A stretch of 64,000 bases of DNA from Planctomycetota bacterium (GTDB lineage: Bacteria; Planctomycetota; SZUA-567; H5-PLA8), in assembly GCA_027493525.1 (NCBI GenBank), contig JAOSKN010000001.1, positions 1,488,001 to 1,552,000 on the forward strand, written 5' to 3'. The translations under genes were made by a program, and so were the position numbers. This document shows, piece by piece, positions 56,657 through 64,000 of this stretch. The notes beneath the pieces were generated by a model. That model was not told the DNA's origin. It saw only the letters and a list, made by a program, of their open reading frames with translations, and did no database searches. Position 1 is the stretch's first letter; every line of letters starts with the position of its first letter.

Positions 56657-56684
56657 ACTTCATACTTCCTATTTCATACTTCAT
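56657..56684. repeat. Heptamer tandem repeat (ACTTCAT type)
   Basis: Four contiguous 7-base units (ACTTCAT, ACTTCCT, ATTTCAT, ACTTCAT), just past the lyase stop codon. Confidence 0.7.
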
Positions 56685-56695
56685 CCTTCTGGTGC

Positions 56696-59456
56696 TCACG
56701 GCATCCACGACCCGACCAGTTTGAGTTCGCCATTCTCGCCTGCCACGTGCCCGTTGCCGGGCTTCTCGAGCGTCCACGTCGAACCGCCAAAGGCCGCCGA
56801 GGCGCCGCCGCTCCAGACCAAGCGTTCGAGTTTCCCATCCTTCAGCCTCGCGACGAGCACGCGCGCGTCGGACTCGAACCCGCCGGCCTTCCAGGCGCCG
56901 GCCGCGTGCGCGACGTAGACGCGCGTCTCGGCGCCGTCCTTCTCGAAGGCCGCGCCGGCGAGGCCCGGTCCGCCGTCCTCGAGTTTGCGGAGCTTCTCGA
57001 CCGGCGCGCCCCAGGGCGTGACCTGGAGCGCCGCGGCGAAATCGGCTACCTTGGCCTTCTGGCGCAGCACGACGATATGGTCCTGGTCCGGGCCAAGGCA
57101 AACGGCGGCCTCCTGCCCCGGCGCGCCCGCCCAGCTAACGGTGAGTTCCGTCTTCGGCGTCTTCCACGCTTCGCGCAGAAGTTCGGCCGCGGATTTCACT
57201 TCGCCGACGATCAGGAGTTGATAACCGTCGTGAGTGCCGAGCGGCATCAGCTCCTTTCCTTCGATGAAGATCTTATCGGCGCCCACCAATTGCCCCCCGG
57301 TAGCGATAGGTGACCGCCCAGTCGTGCTCCCGCGCGCTGGCGCCACGGTACAGGTCCACCAGCGCGTCGCCGGTGAAGACCGCGGTACGGTCCAGCAGCA
57401 CGCCCGGATACGCCCCGGCGGCCTCGCCGCGCATCAGCTTCACAGGCCCGGCGTCGTGGAAACAGAGCAGCTTGCCGTCGCAGGCCATCTGGCTGCGTCC
57501 GTCGACGATCATGGTGTTGTGCGCAACGGTCTGCACGGTCCACTCGTGATGCTTCGGATCCTCGTAGCGGTGCATCGAGGGCTCCCCGCCCAGTTCATCG
57601 CCTGCGGCGTAGACGATCAGGTTTAACTTGTCGAAGTGCCCGTGCGGCCCGCCGTGGCGGCCGTAATCCATCAGCACGAAGGTCTCGGGATCGCGCAGGA
57701 TCGCGTAGCCGAGCGTCTTGAAGACGGTGCTGGGATACTGGATCTTCTCGGGCTCGGGAAGTTTGTCGTACACGACCGTCGGATAATAGACCGAGGGGCT
57801 GATCACGAGCTGCCGCGGAGCGACATTGACCAGGTAGGCATAGGCCGGATCGCGGTAGCGCAGCCACGCGTAGTCGTAGATCATCGCCTGCCAGTCGTCG
57901 AGTCTGGCGCGGCCGGAGTCGTTGATGCCCGCGCAGGTGCCGTCGGGGTAGGCGTAGCGGAAGACCGCGTCGAAGGGCAGCTTGATCCGGCAGTCCTCGA
58001 AGCCCCACAGGTCCACGCCCTGCCGCGCGGCGACCTCGAGCACCGCCGTGAGCGCTTGCAGCGCGAACATCTGGTAGCCGATGGTCCCCTCGCCCCACAT
58101 GCCGTCTTCGCCGATTCCGGCCTGCAGGTTCTTCTTGGTGTCCCAGACGGCGAGGTCCACCAGGTCCTTGTCGCCCAGCACCGCGCCGCCCATGATCGTG
58201 GCGAGGTTGTAGAAATTAGTCCAGTTGCCGACGACGGTGGGCTTGGCCGGGCGCGGCGGCGTGGCGGAGCGCCAGTCGGGCTTGGACTTGTCCAGTTCCG
58301 CCGCGAGGGCCTTGGGATCCTTGAGGTGGATCATCGTCAGGCACGGGCGGATCAGGCCGTTCTCGATCCTGGCGCGCTCTTCCTCGCTGAGCGTCTCGTG
58401 GATGCAGTCGAAGGCCACGAGCTGCGGGATCAGCCACATCGCCTCGCTGAGGCGCTGCGCCATCACCTTCGACGTGTCGCTCCTGTTGACGCCCTTGTGG
58501 ACGGGGTACTGCTCGTAAAGCCCCGCGTAGCCCAGCACGATCTCTTTCGCCTTTTCGGCATACTTCTTCTCCCCCAAGAGCGCGTAGGCCACGCCCAGGC
58601 CTCCGGCGTACTTGCTGAGCAGGTCGTGTTGCTTGGCCAGCGGGTCGCCGCGGTCCTTGAGCTGCGCGCCGGGACCCTTCGGGTCGGGAAACTCGACCTT
58701 GTGCGCGTACGCCTCCTCGCCGCGGGCCTTCAACGCCTCGTACGCCTCCTTCGCGCGCTCGGACGTCGAGATCTTTTCCTTCAGTTGCTTCAGTTCCTCG
58801 GGCGTGAGCAGCAGGCACGGATGCTGGCCGGGCTCGGCCTTCGGCGGCATGTGGACCTTTTCGGGTCGCGCGGCCTGCTCGTACGATGGGATATCCACGT
58901 AGGCCGGCGCGGCCGGATCGTGGCCGGGCAGCGCGAGCTTCGCGCTCAGGTCGGCCGTCGTCCAAACCGCGACCTCCCCCAGGCCGCCCCATTTCACCTC
59001 GCCGGGATGGTGGCTCTTGACGGTGATCTTGAACGAGCGAACCTCCTTGCCGATCGCCAGATCCTGCCACGCAGGCTTGCGCTTCTCGGGGCGCTTGAGT
59101 TCCAGCGTCTGCTCCAGCTTGGTGCCGTCGTCGAGTTCGACCACGATCTCCTTCGCGGCCTCTTCCTTGTCGTAGTCGCTGGCCGAGAACGAGAGCTTCT
59201 CGATGGGCAGCTTGTCGAGAAGTTCGACTACGAATGTGTACGGCGCGCCTTCCAGCACGCAGCGGCTGTGCACGTTCCCATCGAAGGCGTTCTCGGGCGG
59301 CGTCTCGGCGTTGCGGCGAACGTCCGGCGGCAGTTCCAGCGCGACCCGCGCGCCGTACTCAGGGAGCGCGGCGTTGAGCAGCCTGGGCGACGCTTCGCCG
59401 GCTCCGGCGGAGAGGGCGCACATGGCCAGACAGGACGACAGGAAACCGAAGCGCAT
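56696..59456 (-). CDS. Heparinase II/III-type polysaccharide lyase (frameshifted)
   Basis: About 919 residues after joining; ATG 59456 has GGGAGG 7 bases upstream and opens a signal peptide (1-21). Residues 30-180 look like a discoidin-type sugar-binding domain (NAFDGNVHSRCVLEG; GLGEVAVWTTADL). An alpha-toroid spans about 200-470 (LTPEELKQLKEKISTSERAK; NWTNFYNLATIMGG). A lyase beta-domain follows with YGRHGGPHGHFDKLNLIVYA and VAHNTMIVDGRSQM. The frame breaks in the poly-G at C6 57293-57298; one G fewer gives YRGQLVGADKIFIEGKEL. Cuts uronic-acid-containing glycans; exact substrate unknown. Confidence 0.85.
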
Positions 59457-59785
59457 TTTGCGGACCTCCCAGAACATTGCTAATCTTCACAAAATACTAC
59501 ACCATCAACCCATTGTTAAATTAGCTAATAATCAAGCGCCATGGATAAAGTCCAGCCGATTAGAAATCCCCTGGACCGGTGCTAGTGTAGTGGTTCACTC
59601 AGCTTGACGTTTATGCGCCGGTCATTTTGGTCGTGATCGAGGCGCGTGAAGGGGCGACGTATCAGGCAGATACGGCCACCGGAACGCAACGAAGAGCACG
59701 GCCGAAAGGGCCAAGCAGAAACGTCAAGAAGGGTGAGCCACTACACTAGGATGCCGAGTCCAACCTTTATATGGAGCGCTTCGCG
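59457..59785. other. Gap filled by a foldback element
   Basis: 329 bases between divergent genes. Besides the foldback element at 59582-59749, the first 120 bases are AT-rich (several ATTA/TAAT stretches) and may hold the lyase promoter, but no clear hexamers are seen. Confidence 0.5.
59582..59749. mobile_element. 168-bp foldback element, copy B
   Basis: Terminal inverted repeats start with the perfect 12-mer CTAGTGTAGTGG (59582-59593) against CCACTACACTAG (59738-59749), and extend imperfectly inward for about 31 bases (CTTGACGTTT against AAACGTCAAG). A central hairpin CGTATC-AGGCA-GATACG (59658-59663 with 59669-59674) is centred on the element. CTAG may be a 4-bp target duplication. No transposase. 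The core 59625-59708 matches copy A. It ends 36 bases before the acyl-CoA ligase start. Confidence 0.85.
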
Positions 59786-61483
59786 ATGAAGCTCAGCTAC
59801 GACCACGGCGTCTCGGACATCCCGTTGCTCGGCGAGACGATGGGTGAGGTCTTCGACCGGATCGCCAAGGAGTTCGCCACGCACGAGGCGCTGGTGAGCG
59901 CGCACGAGAACCTGCGCCTGACCTACGGCGAACTGGCGGCGGAGGTCGAGCGCGCCGCGCGGGCGCTCCTGGCGCTGGGCCTGCAGAAGGGCGAGCGCGT
60001 CGGGGTCTGGTCCACCAACCGCAGCGAATGGACCGTCATGCAGTTCGCCGCGGCCAAGGCCGGGACGATCCTGGTCAACATCAACCCCGCCTACCGGCTC
60101 CACGAACTCGAGTACGCGCTCACGCAATCCGGCACGAGCTGTCTTGTCCTCGGCGACGGCTTCCGCGACGCCGACTACACGGCGATGCTCCACGAACTGA
60201 TCCCCGAGACGAAGCACGGGCACGGCGAGTCCCTGCACGCGCCGCGTTTCCCGAACCTGCGCCACCTCGTCCACCTGGGCAAGGTGGGGCACGCCCCGGC
60301 GCACCGGCGCGACGCGATGCTGAGTTGGAAGGAGTTCCTCGCGCGAGCCGGCGAGGTCGCGCCGGAACGGCTTGGCGCGCGGCAGGCCGACCAGGATTTC
60401 GACGACCTGGTCAACATCCAGTATACGTCCGGAACGACGGGCTCGCCGAAAGGCGCGGCGCTGACGCATCACAACATCGTCAACAACGCCTGGTGGACCG
60501 CGCATAAGATGCGCTTCACGCACCAGGACCGGCTCTGCATCCCCGTCCCCTTCTACCACTGCTTCGGGATGGTCCTCGCCAACCTGGCCTGCGTGACGCA
60601 CGGCGCGACGATGGTCCTCCCCGGGCCGTACTTCAGCCCGCTGGCCACGCTGGAGACCTGCGCGCGCGAACGCTGCACGGCGCTCCACGGCGTCCCGACC
60701 ATGTTCGTCGCCGAACTTCAGCACCCGCGCTTCAAGGAGTTCGACCTCTCCAGCCTCCGCACGGGCGTGATGGCCGGCGCGCCATGCCCCATCGAGGTCA
60801 TGAACCGCGTGATCGAGGAGATGCACTGCCGCGAGATCCTGATCGGGTACGGGCAGACCGAAGCCTCGCCCCTCACCAACATGACCGATCCGGACGACCC
60901 GGTGGAACTGCGCGTCGGCACCGTCGGGCGCACGATGCCGCACCAGGAACAGAAGGTCGTCGATCCCGCCACCGGCAGGACGCTCCCGCGCGGGCAGCAG
61001 GGCGAACTTTGCTTCCGCGGGCATCACGTCATGCCCGGCTATTACAACAACGCCGAGGCCACCCGCGCGGCCATCGACGCGCAGGGCTGGCTGCATAGCG
61101 GCGACTTGGGCGTCATGGACGAAGCCGGCTACGTGCGCATCACCGGCCGGCTGAAGGACATGATTATCCGCGGCGGCGAGAACATCTATCCGCGCGAGAT
61201 CGAGGAGTTTCTCTTCACCCACCCCAAGATCGCGGAAGCCTACGTCTTCGGCGTGCCGGATACATTCTACGGCGAGCAGGTGATGGTCTGGATCCGCCCG
61301 CGCGAAGGCGTCGCGCTGAGCGAGGACGAAATCCGCGCCTTCTGCCAGGGCCGGATCGCGACCTTCAAGATCCCCAAGTACATGAAGTTCGTGACCGAGT
61401 TCCCCACCACGGTGACGGGGAAGGTCCAGAAGTTCCGCATGCGCGAGATCGCGACACGGGAGCTGGGGCTGGAGGGCCCGTAG
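59786..61483 (+). CDS. AMP-binding acyl-CoA ligase
   Basis: 565 residues from ATG 59786, favoured by GGAG (59773-59776) and by the family opening LSYDHGVSDIPLLGETMG; ATG 59771 is an alternative. The P-loop is YTSGTTGSPKGAALTHHNI, with GYGQTEASP, the hinge and catalytic region GRLKDMIIRGGENIYPREIE and Lys in TVTGKVQKF. It activates fatty or aromatic acids with ATP and CoA. The upstream foldback element may supply or alter its promoter. Confidence 0.93.
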   Translation: MKLSYDHGVSDIPLLGETMGEVFDRIAKEFATHEALVSAHENLRLTYGELAAEVERAARALLALGLQKGERVGVWSTNRSEWTVMQFAAAKAGTILVNINPAYRLHELEYALTQSGTSCLVLGDGFRDADYTAMLHELIPETKHGHGESLHAPRFPNLRHLVHLGKVGHAPAHRRDAMLSWKEFLARAGEVAPERLGARQADQDFDDLVNIQYTSGTTGSPKGAALTHHNIVNNAWWTAHKMRFTHQDRLCIPVPFYHCFGMVLANLACVTHGATMVLPGPYFSPLATLETCARERCTALHGVPTMFVAELQHPRFKEFDLSSLRTGVMAGAPCPIEVMNRVIEEMHCREILIGYGQTEASPLTNMTDPDDPVELRVGTVGRTMPHQEQKVVDPATGRTLPRGQQGELCFRGHHVMPGYYNNAEATRAAIDAQGWLHSGDLGVMDEAGYVRITGRLKDMIIRGGENIYPREIEEFLFTHPKIAEAYVFGVPDTFYGEQVMVWIRPREGVALSEDEIRAFCQGRIATFKIPKYMKFVTEFPTTVTGKVQKFRMREIATRELGLEGP

Positions 61484-61489
61484 CGCGCC

Positions 61490-64000
61490 TCAGGGATCGG
61501 CGCCGGTTGCTTCGTCGATGCGTTCAAGGAGCAGCTCCCGCAGTTCAGGTGTTGCAGACCGCAGCGCATCATCCAACGCCTTAAGTCCCGGTTCCCCGAA
61601 GCGAAAAAAGTTCGCGCAACGCGCGCAACGCATCGCTGTGACATCCTGCCCAAAGCATCGGCGCCTGGGCCGTTTTGATCAGCAGTGGAATGGCGCGCGA
61701 ATCACCGGTGAACGCCACCTGATCCGCGAGAAGCAGATTGAATTCGTGCTTCCGAAGGCACTCCGCGAAGGCCTCGAAGAGCGCATCGCGCAATGCCGGC
61801 GTCGGATGCAGCGGACCTTCGAACATGCGCGGGGCGGCAGCCACGGCTGGGGAACCCTTGGGATCCAGTCCGCACCGTTCGCGCAGCGCCTTGCAGGCCT
61901 CCCGCCATTCGTCCAGCGCGTCGAGACGGCGCGCAAGGGGAAGCCGCTCCACGGCGTTCAGGCTGCCTTCATCGCCCAGATCGCGCAGGACCCTCAGCGC
62001 CGCGCGGCGCACGTCAGGGTTGCCCTCGCGCGCAAGAAATTCGATCTGCAGCAATTCCACCGCTTCGACCTTGGAAGAATCGTGCAACGCCTGCAGCGCG
62101 AAGATCACCGCCTCGGGGCGGGCGTGCTCTTCGGCGAGCACCGCCTCGCATGCGCGGCGTTGTTCGGCGTCGCCCTGAAGCGCAAGCGCTCGCGCGTACT
62201 TCAGGCGCAGGTCCTGGTCCAGCGTGGTCTCCGCCCCCGCGCGCAACGCCGGCAAAAGCTCCGGTAACTTCAGCGCCTCAGCCAGTTCCACCGCCCAACC
62301 GCGGCGCGCGTTGGCCTCGTCCTCCGGCGGACTCAGGTCATCCCGGACCAGCGGGACGTCCGGATTCAGCTCGCGCTCCATGCATTCGACGATCCGGCTG
62401 CGGTCAGCTTCGTCGCCCGCATGAAAGAGCACGTACGCCGCCCAGAACGCATTCCGAGACTCGATACGTTTCCGGATAAGCGCGTCGCATCGAAACCGCG
62501 TGCGCGCATCGGCAACCTGAATGAGCGCCTCGGCGATCCGTTTCATGGGCGCGTGGGCCTCGTACGAGGTCTCCAGCAACTTCCACAATAGGCCTTCCTG
62601 CTTCGCGTCCGGCATGACGACGAGATACTCCAGTGCGTACGGCAGCAGTTGGGTATGGCGCTCCTCCAGGACGGTCCGGGCGACCTCTCGAATCTCCGGC
62701 ACGCGCTCACGGGTGCCGTAGACCAGCATGGCGCGGCGAGCCTCTTCGCCTTGCGCAGCCAGTACCGCCAAGTTCTTCTCTTCGTCGGGCGTGAGCCGGC
62801 CTGCAAGCCTGGAGAGGGCCTGGAACCAGGCCGCAATGGGCTGGCGGACAAAGGCCTTGCGGACATAGGGCAGGCGGTCGAACCCGGCATGCTCGGCCAT
62901 GGGGTCGGCCAGTTGATAGCGGCAGCACTGCCTCAACCATAGGCAAAGGTCCCACGCCTCCGCCTCACCGGCGGCGAAGAGCAGCGAAAGCTTCTCGTCT
63001 TCAAGGCCCCCGCCGCAGAGACCGTCCCATAGTTCCTGCTTGAGCCACGGCACGGCGCTCCGGTCGCCGCGCTCAATCAGGCCGCGCGCGGCTTGCAGGC
63101 GTTCCTCGGGCTTGCCGTTCGCAAAGACGTTGCGGAGGTATGGCAGCGCGTCGTTCGCATCGAGGTAAGAAACCATGCTCATGCCGCGCAGGTCCAGGGC
63201 GTGTGCGGCGGCATGTGCAGGGTCCAGTTCCAACAGCGCACGAAAGGCTTCTGGGGCACCCTCCTTCTGGCGACAGATCCTGGCGAGTGCCGGAACCGCC
63301 TGCGGACTACCGATCGTCACGAGGGCCTGGGCGGCAGCCTTGCGAACCACTTCTTCACTTTTGTCCGACTCGAGCTGGTTCACGAGCGGCTCAAGCGCTG
63401 GGACATGCTTCCATGCACCCAGGGCACGGATCGCAAAGCACTTATAGCCATAGTACGCATCTTGCCGGACCAGGTAGGCAAGCATCGAAGGAGCCGCACG
63501 TGGGTCGTTGATTTCCAGCAGCGCACTCAAGGTATGCATGATGAGGTTTTGGTCGCCTTCCACCAGCAGCTTGCCTAAGGGTTCCAGCGCATGGGTCGAG
63601 TGGATACGACCGAGGAATTCGATGCAAGTATTGGCCTCCATCTTTTTCGCGTAGTCATCGGCCTTGGCATCCTTGGGCAGGCATTGAAGGAAAAACGTTT
63701 CGAATTCCGGGCATCCGTAGAACGCAAGCGCTTCGAGAAGGACCTGGCGCCGCTCCGGCTCGCCGGCCATCAGGCCTTGTGCCGCGCCCAGCGTGACTTC
63801 GGGATGTGCGCGCGCGAAAGCGCGCGCATTGCGTGCCGTGTTCCTTTCCGCCAACGAAATGGATGGAGCGTACGGCCCCGTATGCCAATACGGATACTTC
63901 AGGAGCCAAGCCTTGGCCTGCGCTTCGACGCTGGGCTCTTGCGCTTGGACCGCCAGACCGCAAACGCACAGCGCACCAGCCAGGAATAACCCGGTCGATT
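61490..64000 (-). CDS. Exported HEAT-repeat protein (5' end outside window, frameshifted)
   Basis: More than 830 residues. The start lies beyond the right edge; the visible N-terminus FLAGALCVCGLAVQAQ is a signal peptide. HEAT/armadillo-type helix pairs repeat throughout, for example THALEPLGKLLVEGDQNLIMHTL, EVVRKAAAQALVTIGSPQAVPAL and PDVRRAALRVLRDLGDEGSL. The frame breaks at A6 61604-61609; one base fewer gives LRELFRFGEPGLKALDD and ends at 61490 rather than 61581. It converges on the acyl-CoA ligase with a 6-base gap. A scaffold or binding protein of unknown target. Confidence 0.8.

Overview
The window looks like a chromosomal contig from a high-GC, uncultured bacterium, most likely of the Planctomycetota/PVC neighbourhood. 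This is an inference. It rests on an ECF sigma factor carrying a transmembrane segment and a large C-terminal extracytoplasmic domain, several secreted HEAT- or STN-like proteins, a sulfatase, a beta-helix protein, a heparinase-type lyase and a UbiD decarboxylase. I see no rRNA, tRNA, phage module, intact transposase or CRISPR array.

Layout. 0-7.2 kb: tail of an upstream gene, a strong terminator, a large secreted subtilisin-like protein with a PKD domain, a small membrane protein, a secreted STN-like protein and a CocE-type hydrolase. 7.5-9.4 kb: the nitrogen pair glnB-glnA. 9.6-19.4 kb: secreted and lipid-anchored hypotheticals, an aldo/keto reductase, a thioredoxin-like protein, a TerB-like membrane protein, QueE and a sulfatase. 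19.5-23.6 kb: hydrolases and two toxin-antitoxin-like modules (DUF433/PIN and MNT/HEPN); the second is bracketed by a 76-bp duplication. 24-32.5 kb: two large exported proteins, a BrkB-like membrane protein with a lipoprotein, and nadD. 32.6-36.9 kb: a histidine kinase, an ECF sigma fusion and an NtrC-type activator. 36.9-45.8 kb: TPR and membrane proteins, a TIM-barrel glycosidase-like protein, a beta-helix protein, UbiD and an SDR. 45.9-52 kb: an apparent catabolic operon (XRE-cupin regulator, CoA-acylating semialdehyde dehydrogenase, class III aminotransferase, two M20 peptidases). 52-64 kb: a multidomain histidine kinase, a RadC-like protein, a phytanoyl-CoA dioxygenase-like protein, a heparinase-type lyase, an acyl-CoA ligase and a HEAT-repeat protein running off the right edge.

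Non-coding structure is the most unusual part. A foldback element of about 168 bp occurs twice (14427-14595 and 59582-59749). Its 84-base cores align without gaps at 65 identical positions, and both copies lie directly upstream of genes. Degenerate tandem heptamers recur in at least six intergenic places. Two further palindromic elements occur at 15342-15459 and 56547-56653.

Data quality. At least eight otherwise intact genes carry a single-base frameshift, almost all at homopolymers. This pattern fits uncorrected long-read indels better than biology, and I annotate those genes as one CDS each with the break noted.
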